From JANQOH01 sp965201155 (lineage in GTDB: Bacteria > Pseudomonadota > Alphaproteobacteria > UBA7887), in assembly GCA_965201155.1 (NCBI GenBank), contig OZ241752.1, forward strand, positions 2,232,001 to 2,296,000: a DNA stretch of 64,000 nucleotides. Reading direction: 5' to 3'. The notes under the pieces were generated by a model. That model was not told where the DNA came from. It ran no database searches and worked only from the letters and a program-made list of their open reading frames with translations. Each line of letters opens with the position of its first letter. Position 1 is the stretch's first letter. The position numbers and the translations under genes are program-made. Below, piece after piece: positions 50,365 to 58,841 of this stretch.

Positions 50365-51296
50365 GAATGGCCGAGATTGCGGGCAAAGCGCAATACGGTT
50401 TCGGCAAGCCGGGTGCTGGTGTCGATGTCTGGCATAAGCGTGTCTGCTGCGAGGACAGCGGTGTGCGGGAGGCGCAGGCCGGCGTCAGCCTGGTCTATCA
50501 CGATGCCGCTCAGCAGATCGCCGTAATAGCGGGCGATGCCCGCTGCGGTCGGCTCGTGGCCCAGGCTGCGCAGTACGGCCACGGCGGGGCCTTTCACTGC
50601 CTTGCCGGCGATGATGGGCGACACGGCGACCACCGGCGCCGGCGTCTTCTCCAGTGCGCCGCGTATACCGGGCAGCGCCAGGATCGGCTCTATGCTGAGC
50701 GGGGGGTTGGAGGGGCAGATGATGACTGCCTCAAGGTCGGGCGATGCCAGTGCGTCAGTGAAATCCTCTGCCGGGGGCGCGGCGTCGGCGCCGGCATAGG
50801 CCAGCGCGGTTACTGTCAGGGCGGCGCCGTGGCGGACGAAATAGTCCTGAAATGGCAACCGTCCCTTTTCCTTCGTATCGACCAGCGTGCACACGGGAGC
50901 GTCGGTCATCGGCGTGATGCGATGCGTTACCGCCAGACGCGCGGCGAGTGCGTCAGTGACGGCGCCAAGCGGTTCTCCGGCGGCGAGGCGGCGGGTGCGT
51001 TCCAGATGGGTAGCGAGGTCGCGGTCGCCGAGGCGGAACCAAGTCTCGCCGCCCAGCGCCTCAAGCGCCGCCATGACGTTCCATGTTTCGCCTGCGAGGC
51101 CCCAACCCTGTGCCGGGTCGGCATGCCCCGCCAGCGTATAGAGCATGGTGTCGAGGTCGGGGGAAATGTGCAGTCCGCAATGGGTGAAATCATCGCCGGT
51201 ATTGACGACAATTCGCAGGTGTTCCGGCGGCAGGATGCGCGCCAGCCCGCGCGCCAGCCGGGCGCCGCCTACCCCGCCGGCAAGGGCCAGGATCAT
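50361..51296 (-). CDS. cofD: F420 pathway transferase CofD
   Basis: Joins the activated three-carbon unit to the deazaflavin Fo to give F420-0 or a variant. The 311-residue protein begins LALAGGVGGARLARGLA (glycine-rich GTP-derivative site), has VNTGDDFTHCGLHISPDLDT (conserved in CofD), and VIICPSNPPLSIEPILALPGI. It lies between cofE (9 bp upstream) and cofC (4-bp overlap). Confidence 0.95.
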   Translation of the reverse strand: MILALAGGVGGARLARGLARILPPEHLRIVVNTGDDFTHCGLHISPDLDTMLYTLAGHADPAQGWGLAGETWNVMAALEALGGETWFRLGDRDLATHLERTRRLAAGEPLGAVTDALAARLAVTHRITPMTDAPVCTLVDTKEKGRLPFQDYFVRHGAALTVTALAYAGADAAPPAEDFTDALASPDLEAVIICPSNPPLSIEPILALPGIRGALEKTPAPVVAVSPIIAGKAVKGPAVAVLRSLGHEPTAAGIARYYGDLLSGIVIDQADAGLRLPHTAVLAADTLMPDIDTSTRLAETVLRFARNLGHS

Positions 51297-51305
51297 GTTT
51301 CCGGT

Positions 51306-52085
51306 TCAGCGAAACAGGTCATGCTCGGCGGGGCGCAGCAATTCGGCCGCGCTTCCGTCCCGGCGCGCATAGGGGACGCCGCGCGCCACGACAATGGGCC
51401 GGCCTTCATCCGCCTCTCCCATCACCAGCGAAGCCGCGGAGGCGAGCTCGTCGGCAAGCGCCGTTTCGCTGACTCGCAAGGGGCGTCCATGCAGATCGGG
51501 CCGTTCGCGAAGATCGACCAGCGCCGGCAGGCCGGCGACGCCGATTGCCAGCCCGACCGTGCCCATGCGCCAGGGGCGGCCGACGCTGTCGCTGATCACG
51601 ATGCCCAAGTCGAATCCGAGTTTCCCCATGAGCGCCGCGCGCAGGCGGGCGGCCGAGCGGTCCGGGTCTTCAGGCCACAACAGCACGCGGTCGTCGGCAA
51701 CGTTCGACGCATCAATACCGGCATTGGCGAGAATTGCGCCGGTATGGTGCACAACGACCAGCACGCCGGGCCTGTATCGCAAGACAGACCGGGACTGCGA
51801 CAGGATGAGCTCGACAAGGCGCGGGTCCTTGTCCACTTGCGCCGCCAACTCCGCAGCACGGGCGCCCGGCAGAATATCGGCGAGAGATACGGAACGGTCT
51901 TCCGCCTTGGAGACGATCTTTTGCGCCAGGACCACGACGTCGCCACTCCGGAGCGGCACGCCGGAAGCGTGTGCAGCGCGGATGGTGATGTCAGCGAGGT
52001 TGTCACCCGGCACCACCATCGGAACTCCGCCGAGGGCGGTCAGGGAGAGTGCTGCCGGCGCTGCGCCGGCAACGGCTTCAGTCAT
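51306..52085 (-). CDS. cofE: F420-0:gamma-glutamyl ligase CofE
   Basis: Adds the gamma-linked glutamate tail to F420-0. The 259-residue single-domain protein has GDVVVLAQKIVSKAEDR, VLVVVHHTGAILANAGIDASNV, DLGIVISDSVGRPWRMGTVG and PYARRDGSAAELLRP. It lacks the C-terminal flavin-dependent reductase domain fused to CofE in actinobacterial FbiB, and no separate copy of that domain is in the window. It overlaps npdG by 8 bp and precedes cofD by 9 bp. Confidence 0.94.
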   Translation of the reverse strand: MTEAVAGAAPAALSLTALGGVPMVVPGDNLADITIRAAHASGVPLRSGDVVVLAQKIVSKAEDRSVSLADILPGARAAELAAQVDKDPRLVELILSQSRSVLRYRPGVLVVVHHTGAILANAGIDASNVADDRVLLWPEDPDRSAARLRAALMGKLGFDLGIVISDSVGRPWRMGTVGLAIGVAGLPALVDLRERPDLHGRPLRVSETALADELASAASLVMGEADEGRPIVVARGVPYARRDGSAAELLRPAEHDLFR

Positions 52086-52743
52086 CGCCCGGAGGGATCA
52101 CGCCGGTGATGCGAATTCCGGCGCCGGGGGTCTTGTGGCGGCGGTTGATGGCAATCAATACCGAAGTGAGGCCCTCGGCAACGACGGAATTCACGATCGG
52201 CCCGGCATGCCAGGCGCGCAGGCCGATGGAGGCGGCAAGGTCGATGACGGTCTGGCGCGCCGCGACATCATTGCCGCAGACCAGTACATCGCAGTCGACT
52301 GTGTGGTTGAGGTCGCCCAGATGATGCGCCGATACGTTCTGGAACGCGGATACAACGCGCACGGTTTCGCCCAGTTCCTCTTGCAGGGCGGCGACCGCCG
52401 AACCGCCGTCCGGTAGTTGGACGCGCGCGACGCGGGGCGGTTTCAGCGGCACGGTGGCGTCGACGAGGATTTTCCCCCTCAGCGCCCCGGCGACCGCCTG
52501 CGCTGTGGCGCGCTGCGCCGCATAAGGCACGGTGAGAATTGCGAGTTCGGACGCGGCGGCAGCGGTTTCATTATCAGCGCCGGACAGGGACGGGCCGTCC
52601 AGCAGGCGGGACAGTTTCTCCGCAGCGCCGCGGGCGCGCTCCGCATCGCGAGAGCCGATGGTGACATGGTGACCGGCATCCGCCAAGCGCAGCGCGAGAC
52701 CGCTGCCTTCGGCGCCCGTGCCGCCAAGAACCGCAATACGCAT
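52078..52743 (-). CDS. npdG: NADPH:F420 reductase (Fno/NpdG type)
   Basis: Exchanges hydride between NADPH and F420. The 221-residue protein has the NADP Rossmann motif VLGGTGAEGSGLALRLADAG, then IGSRDAERA selecting the 2'-phosphate, LTVPYAAQ, VDATVPLKPP and a VVSAFQNVSAHHL segment that is typical of Fno enzymes. It is second in the operon, between fbiC (9 bp upstream) and cofE, so the same transcript makes the cofactor and reduces it. No F420-dependent oxidoreductase is visible in the window. Confidence 0.92.
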   Translation of the reverse strand: MRIAVLGGTGAEGSGLALRLADAGHHVTIGSRDAERARGAAEKLSRLLDGPSLSGADNETAAAASELAILTVPYAAQRATAQAVAGALRGKILVDATVPLKPPRVARVQLPDGGSAVAALQEELGETVRVVSAFQNVSAHHLGDLNHTVDCDVLVCGNDVAARQTVIDLAASIGLRAWHAGPIVNSVVAEGLTSVLIAINRRHKTPGAGIRITGVIPPGDD

Positions 52744-52752
52744 GGCCGCCGC

Positions 52753-55167
52753 TCAGGCGAGCTGCCGGGCGCGCCGCGCCGGCGGGGTCTGCACGACGGC
52801 AGCCAGAGGGACCGCGTCAAAGGCGGCCAAACGACGCTCGGCAGGCGGTGCGCCATAGAGTGTCGTGCGCTGGCGGGGTTCGCGGCCGGCGGCAATGATG
52901 ACCTGCTCCATGCGTTCCGGGGGCATTTCCTGGCCGTGGGTGGTGCCCGCGGCGCGGGAGATGCTCTCATTCATGAGGGTTCCGCCCAGATCGTTGACGC
53001 CGGCATTCAGGCAGGCGGTGAGGCCGTGCTCGCCCATCTTCACCCACGAGGCCTGAATGTCGGTGATATGGGGATGCAGCACAAGGCGGGCAATGGCGTG
53101 CATCAGCACGGCTTCACGGAATGTCGGCCCCTTGCGCGCTCGCCCCTGCATGTAGATGGGCGACGCCATGTGCACAAAGGGAAGCGGAACGAACTCGGTA
53201 AAGCCGCCGGTTTCCGCCTGAAGGGTGCGCACTCGCAACAGATGCCGCGCCCATGAACGCGGCGTTTCCATATGACCGAACATGATCGTCGCCGTGGTGC
53301 GCAGGCCGACATTGTGGGCGTGGCGCATGACGGAGAGCCATGTTTCCGTGTCGATCTTGTCCGGGCAGAGGATGGCGCGCACCTCGTCGTCGAGAATTTC
53401 CGCCGCAGTGCCCGGCAAGGTGCCGAGGCCGGCGTCTTTCAGGAGGTGCAGGAATTCGGGCACCGAGCGGTTGCTGCTTTGCGCGCCCTGCCAGATTTCC
53501 AACGGCGAAAATGCGTGCACATGCATGTCCGGCAGTGCGTCCTTGATGGCGCGCACGAGCTGGATATAGGTGTCGCCCGTATAGTCCGGATGAATGCCGC
53601 CCTGCATGCAGACTTCCGTTGCGCCGCGCTGCCAGGCTTCACGGGCGCGGCGCACCACTTCCTCAAGCGCGAGGTCATAGGGTTCGCCGCGCAGGCCGTC
53701 GGACAGGCGGCCCTTCGAGAACGCACAGAAGCGGCATTTGAAGTAGCAGATATTGGTGTAGTTGATGTTTCGGTTGACGACATAGGTCACGCAGTCGCCA
53801 TTGGTTGCGTAGCGTAACTCGTCGGCGGCGCGGCAGACGGCGTGATAGTCCGGCCCGCGGGCGGCAAACAGGCGAGTGATGCCAGGTTCGCCAAAAGCGC
53901 CGGGATTGTCGCATAACCGCCGGAGTGCCGGATCGACGCGGGAAAGGGCGGGGTGTTTCGGCATGTCGGCGTCGGACGGCGCGCCCGGTTGGCCCGGCGA
54001 CCAAGTGTCCGTGCGTGCGAAACCGCTTGAATCAACGGCGCGCACAACAGCCGGGGCCAGGGTGCTGTCAAGCCAGCGTTCAGGCTCCGCGACATAATCG
54101 GGATAGATTGCGAGGCGCTCGACAAGGCGGAAGCCGGCGCGTTCGGTGCGGGCGTCGAGGTCGGCCAAATGCGGCCAAGGCGCTTCGGGGTTTACATGGT
54201 CGGGGGTGACGGGAGACACGCCGCCCCAGTCGTTGAGGCCGGCGCCGATGAGGCGGTGCCACGCATCGCCGCTCAGATTGGGCGGCGCCTGGATGTTGGC
54301 GCGGGGACCGAACAGAAGGCGGGCCGCGGCGATGGTCCAGGTCAGGTCATCCAGGCCGAGTTCCGCCGCCGCAGCCATGCGGGTGTCCGGCTTGGCGCGG
54401 AAGTTCTGGATGATGATTTCCTGCAAATGGCCGTGGGCGGCGTGGAGGTGGCGCAGCGCCAGCAAGGTTTCGATGCGTTCGGCGCGTGTTTCGCCGATGC
54501 CTATCAACATGCCGGAGGTAAACGGCACCTGCGCGGCGCCGGCGGTGTCGATGGTGGCAAGGCGGACGGCGGGGCGTTTGTCGGGGGAGCCGAAATGCGG
54601 TCCGCCCCGTTCGCACAGGCGGTCGGACGCGCTTTCGAGCATCAAACCCTGGCTGACGGAGACGCGGCGCAGTGCGGCGATGTCTGCGGCGTTCATGATG
54701 CCGGGATTGACATGCGGAAGCAGCGAGGTTTCCGCAAGCACGAGGGCGCACATTTCGGCGAGGTAGGACAGGGTGGAGTCATGGCCCAGCGCATCGAGCG
54801 CCCGGCGCGCCGCGTCATAGCGCGCTTCGGGCCGGTCGCCGAGGGTGAACAGGGCTTCCCGGCAGCCGGCGCGTTCACCGGCGCGGGCGATGGCCAGCAC
54901 TTCGTCGGCGCTGAGATAGGCGGCGCGGTCGGTCTTCGGTGTTTCGGCGAAAGTGCAGTAATGGCACACATCGCGGCACAATTTCGTCAATGGAATGAAG
55001 ACCTTGCGCGAATAGGAGATGATGTTGCCATGGCCCGACTCGCGGACATGGCGCGCTGCGGCCATGAGGTCTGCCGGGGGCGCCGACGACAACAGGGGCT
55101 GGACGCGCGCGTCGGACCAGCCTGCGATTTCGCCTGGCGCTTCATGCAGGGCTGAAAGGTCGTTCAT
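52753..55167 (-). CDS. fbiC: Bifunctional Fo synthase (CofG-CofH fusion)
   Basis: Makes the deazaflavin chromophore Fo from tyrosine and 5-amino-6-ribitylamino-uracil. The 804-residue protein holds two radical-SAM domains in order: CofG with CRDVCHYC (Cys64, 68, 71) and CofH with CYFKCRFC (about 472-479). Other landmarks are ENFRAKPDT-like IIQNFRAKPDTRM in the first half and CMQGGIHPDYTGDTY, SFSPLEI-like AFSPLEIWQ, and GHMETPRSW in the second. ATG 55167 has GGGGAG upstream and is preferred to a longer frame reaching 55374. It heads the operon and is divergent from the siderophore receptor across 224 bp. Confidence 0.96.
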   Translation of the reverse strand: MNDLSALHEAPGEIAGWSDARVQPLLSSAPPADLMAAARHVRESGHGNIISYSRKVFIPLTKLCRDVCHYCTFAETPKTDRAAYLSADEVLAIARAGERAGCREALFTLGDRPEARYDAARRALDALGHDSTLSYLAEMCALVLAETSLLPHVNPGIMNAADIAALRRVSVSQGLMLESASDRLCERGGPHFGSPDKRPAVRLATIDTAGAAQVPFTSGMLIGIGETRAERIETLLALRHLHAAHGHLQEIIIQNFRAKPDTRMAAAAELGLDDLTWTIAAARLLFGPRANIQAPPNLSGDAWHRLIGAGLNDWGGVSPVTPDHVNPEAPWPHLADLDARTERAGFRLVERLAIYPDYVAEPERWLDSTLAPAVVRAVDSSGFARTDTWSPGQPGAPSDADMPKHPALSRVDPALRRLCDNPGAFGEPGITRLFAARGPDYHAVCRAADELRYATNGDCVTYVVNRNINYTNICYFKCRFCAFSKGRLSDGLRGEPYDLALEEVVRRAREAWQRGATEVCMQGGIHPDYTGDTYIQLVRAIKDALPDMHVHAFSPLEIWQGAQSSNRSVPEFLHLLKDAGLGTLPGTAAEILDDEVRAILCPDKIDTETWLSVMRHAHNVGLRTTATIMFGHMETPRSWARHLLRVRTLQAETGGFTEFVPLPFVHMASPIYMQGRARKGPTFREAVLMHAIARLVLHPHITDIQASWVKMGEHGLTACLNAGVNDLGGTLMNESISRAAGTTHGQEMPPERMEQVIIAAGREPRQRTTLYGAPPAERRLAAFDAVPLAAVVQTPPARRARQLA

Positions 55168-55337
55168 TGCCGTCACTCCCCTTGTCGCCGGTTGGCGCTG
55201 GAGCCGGATATTCCCGAACCAGCGGCAGCGCGTCAACCGTTGTCTGGCGTTGGCGGCCAGGCATCCCGCGGCGCATACCGACGGGGTGCTCGACGCGAGG
55301 GGTATTCCCCGAATGGTTGTGCTGCTTCCCTTGATAT

Positions 55338-55376
55338 GACAATGACTCTCATTCGCAATAAAAATGAGAGTCATTA
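55338..55376. promoter_or_regulatory. Fur-type iron-box palindrome
   Basis: Two 13-bp arms, AATGACTCTCATT (55341-55353) and AATGAGAGTCATT (55363-55375), are perfect inverted repeats around a 9-bp AT-rich centre. Each arm with its flank resembles the TGANAATGANNNNCATT form of a Fur box. It lies 16 bp before the receptor ATG and 170 bp before fbiC, so iron repression of the receptor is very likely and of the F420 operon possible. Confidence 0.8.
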
Positions 55377-55391
55377 TTAACTAGGGGCACC

Positions 55392-57718
55392 ATGCTGAAA
55401 ACACGTAATCGACGTATGCGAGCGAAGTCGCGCGCTTCGGGCCGAGTTCGGCCTGACCGCAAGGGGGTGCAGCCGGTATCAACGCAGCGCTTGAGGGTTG
55501 CGAAACCGTCGACGTCGCTGGCAATGGCCATTTGCTCGTTTGCCCTCGCGGCGCCTGAGGGCGGTGCGATGGCGCAGGAATCGAGTGATTCAGCGGGGTC
55601 CGAAGCGCTTGATACGGGTTCGGAGGCTCTTCAACTCGATCAAATTGTTGTTGATGACGAGTTTGGCGGCTCGGCGAATCCCTTTGCTGCGCCCGATGCG
55701 CCGTTCAAGGTGGATTACTCGGCCTCCCCGAAACTGCCTGAACCCTTGCTCGATACGCCCAAGACGGTCACCGCCATTCCCAAGGAGGTCATCCGGGAAT
55801 CCGGGTCTACCTCCGTCAAGGACGTATTCCGCCTGCAGCCAGGCATTACCATCGGCACGGGTGAAGGCGGAAATGCGTTCGGAGACCGGTTCTTCATTCG
55901 CGGTTATGATGCCAGAAACGACATCTATCCAGAAACGACATCTATATTGACGGATTGCGCGACCCGGGCGTGGTGTCCCGCGAAACCTTTGCTATTGAGC
56001 AGATCGAGATCCTTCATGGCCCGAACGCAACGATCGGCGGGCGCGGAACGACCGGCGGCGCCGTAAAGATCGTGAACAAGGCGCCGGGGGAGACCGATTT
56101 CACCGAAGTGGACGCGACGCTGGGCACGGACAAGGCCAAGCGCCTGACAACCGACCTGAACGTCGTGATCAGTCCGAAGGCGGCGTTGCGAGTCAACGGG
56201 CTTGTTCATGACGCTGAAGTCGCCGGTCGGAACGAAGTCTTCGACGAGCGCCTGGGCGCTTCGGCCGTGGCGACGGTCCGGCCGACGGACCAATTGGCGC
56301 TGACAGTCGACTACTACTATCTCGACACCGACACGATGCCGGACTGGGGGCACCCGTATGATGTGGACAATAACAGGCCCTATCAGGTCGACCGCGACAA
56401 CTTCTACGGTGTGCTGGCACGAGATTTTCACGAAACCTCGGCGCGTATCGGAACTGCGCGGCTGCAATATGAGTTTTCCGACACGCTTCAGTTGGACGCC
56501 CAGATGCGGCACGGTGTGACGAACAACGCCTATATCGTCTCCAAGCCCGGTTTTTCGACCCGAAGTTGCCCTGATCTGATGGAAGCCTATGTCTGCTCCT
56601 CAACCGCGCGCCGCGACCAGGAAAACAGATATGTCGGCGGTCAGGCAAATGTGATCAAGGATATCGAACTTGCGGGCGTGGGGCATACCTTTGTCATCGG
56701 TGTCGAATCCTCGGCGGAAGACATCGAAAACCTGCCGCCCGGCGCCAGTCCCAACGGGGTTCCGCTGTCCCTGTACAACCCTGATCCGCATGTACCCTGG
56801 GACGGGAGCATTACACCCGGGCGGACGGTGCGAAGCAACAGTGTGGATACAAGGGCATTTTACGTCCTGGATTCTGTCAGGCTCGGTGAGCGGTGGCGCA
56901 TATCGGGCGGCTTGCGCCATGATTCCTTCGAAACGGAAGCGTCCTCCGGGCCCACCGACTATTCGGAAGCTCACTCTTCCCTGCGTAATGACTCGGATTT
57001 CGTAAACTGGAATTTCGGGGTGGTATACAAGCCTGCGCCCGACGGCAGCATCTACGCCGCCGCCAGTACCTCGTCGAATCCTCCGGGCGAGCAGGTTGAC
57101 GCCGGAACGGCTGCCTCTTATGGCGGCCTTGCCGAGGGGTTTCAGGATTATGCCCCGGAGCGCAATACGAATTACGAACTCGGGGTCAAATGGGACCTCA
57201 TGGATCAACGCCTCAACATTGCGGCCGCGTTCTTTCATACCACCAAGGAAGACCAGTTCCTCAGCGGCGGTTCGCGGTCGGCGCCGATATACAGCAATGA
57301 CGGCGAGTCGCAGTCGCGCGGGTTGTCGCTCAGTGTCTCGGGTAATGTGACTGACGATCTCAGCCTTGTCGGCGGATTTACCTATCTCGACACCGAGGTG
57401 ACCAAACAGCCTCTCAATCCTGATGCGGTGGGGAAGAAGCTCGCAAATGTGCCTGAGTTTTCGGCCAGCCTGATGGCCCGCTATCAGGTGAATTCGGCGC
57501 TGGCGGTTGGCGGGACGATGTACCACCAATCAGAAGTTCATGGCGGAACCCTTGACGCGGGAACGACGAGGATTCCAGACTATTTCCGCTTCGACGTGAC
57601 GGCGGAGTACCGGATCGCCGAGGCGTTGAGCGCTCGGCTGAACGTGCTCAACGCGGGCGACGAGACGTATTATGATACGCTTTACAGAAGCCCCGCGCCT
57701 TATGGGAGGCTCTCGTAA
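55392..57718 (+). pseudogene. TonB-dependent ferric-siderophore receptor, disrupted
   Basis: Outer-membrane receptor for an iron-siderophore. The first frame (55392-56066) encodes an N-terminal signal region (hydrophobic SLAMAICSFALAAPEG), then the plug with DTPKTVTAIPKEVI and FFIRGYDARNDIY. The frame then breaks and the barrel continues in another frame (usable from 55955), with IEILHGPNATIGGRGTTGGAVKIVNKAP. The break is a 17-bp tandem duplication (55912-55945); deleting one copy joins RNDIY to IDGLRDPGVVSRE, restoring the plug. The 3' end is also truncated: the final GRLS and stop are IS5-element sequence, so the last barrel strand is missing. Almost certainly non-functional unless slippage occurs. 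Confidence 0.9.
55912..55945 (+). repeat. 17-bp perfect tandem duplication (two copies)
   Basis: CCAGAAACGACATCTAT occurs at 55912-55928 and again at 55929-55945 with no mismatch or gap. Seventeen is not a multiple of three, so it shifts the receptor frame by two bases. The identity of the copies indicates a recent event. Confidence 0.97.
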
Positions 57719-58719
57719 TGGGGTTTTGCCTGTGCACCGATAGATTTGTTGAAATTTCCGGGGTGAAGCGGCCCGGGAAATACGGATCAGGCGAGATAAA
57801 GGGGTTTCCGACCATGGTCGGAGAGCCAGAAACCGGTCGCAGGGGGTGCCGCTTCCGCGTGGGCAGTCATTACAGCACGTAGCGACAGACCTGCGGGCGA
57901 TTTTCCGTCAGCCAGGCAAGCCGGCGAAGGTTGTACACCAAGTTCATCATTCCGATCTTGATACGCGCCCGCGCCAGGCCAGTGGTCCTGACCCGCTTGC
58001 CGCCCATGGCTTCCTACTGAGCAAACACATGCTCCACGGCAGCACGCACTTTCGAACGCTTGCGATTGGCTTCGCGGGAGCGCGCCGGCAAAGGGCGATT
58101 ACGATATCCCTTGCGGTGAATGTGGCTGCGCCAGCCTCCTTCGGTCAGCAACGCTTCATGTGCCCGGCTGTAGTAGGCGCTGTCCGCCCAGACATCGCCG
58201 CTGGTGTTCTTCTCATCAAGCACCTGCTCGAAGACCCGGCTGTCGTGACACGCCGCGTCGCTCGCATCCCAGCGGCGGACAAGACCATAGGCGCGGTCCA
58301 CGCTGATGTGGTTCTTGTAGCCGTAATGCGTCTCACCTCTCTTGCGGGTCCAGCGTGCGTCGGTGTCCTTGTGACGACGCTTCTTCTGCGGCGATTGGAA
58401 CCTCACCCGCCTTCACCTGTGCGTTCTCGTCACGGCTGCTGCAACACCAGGACCTTGAACATGAGAACCCGGTCATATTCCTTGCGACCGGCATTGCTCT
58501 TGCGCGGTTTCGACAGCGCTGTATCCAGCACCGGGCGAAATCCCTCCCAGTCGACAACGCCAGCCAGCCTCGCCAACGGATCGCCCAACCCATCAAGCTT
58601 CGCGAACCGCTCGTCCAGATCGAAGAAACCCGGCATTCCCATCAACCTCGCCTCCCCACGCAACAACGCTGATTCTACCATATCAAGACGCAAAATCAGG
58701 CGATTTTGAGAGGCTTCCC
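57704..58719. mobile_element. Decayed IS5-family element
   Basis: Imperfect terminal repeats are seen: GGGAGGCTCTC at 57704-57714 and, on the opposite strand, GGGAAGCCTCTC ending at 58719. Between them is a transposase pseudogene on the minus strand. I see no clear target duplication. The left end lies inside the siderophore receptor gene. The element has lost part of its interior and is inactive. From 58720 to 58841 the DNA is AT-rich and holds nothing I recognise. Confidence 0.75.
57870..58693 (-). pseudogene. IS5-family transposase pseudogene
   Basis: The N-terminal part (to about 58430) contains MPGFFDLDERFAKLDGLGDPLARL and KEYDRVLMFKVLVLQ; after this about 100 residues of the family are missing. 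The C-terminal part (58406 downward) has RRHKDTDARWTRKRGETHYGYKNH, ADSAYYSRAHE and VRAAVEHVFAQ, in another frame. A TAG at 58014-58016 interrupts the last stretch, which goes on TTGLARARIKIGMMNLVYNLRRLAWL to 57870. Three lesions: deletion, frameshift, stop. Family membership is clear, subgroup not. Confidence 0.88.
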
Positions 58720-58841
58720 GAAATGATTTTTTTTGTAAGGTTCTTGCAGAATTGTTGTATGGATAGATTTTGGGTTGATTTGACGCGATTTTGTCTAATT
58801 GTTTCGGTTACCCGTACGACGATTATTCTGCAAAAGCTTCA

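Noticed and set aside
55892..56066. Programmed ribosomal frameshift in the siderophore receptor
   Set aside because: No slippery heptamer is seen, and an exact 17-bp duplication explains the frame change better.
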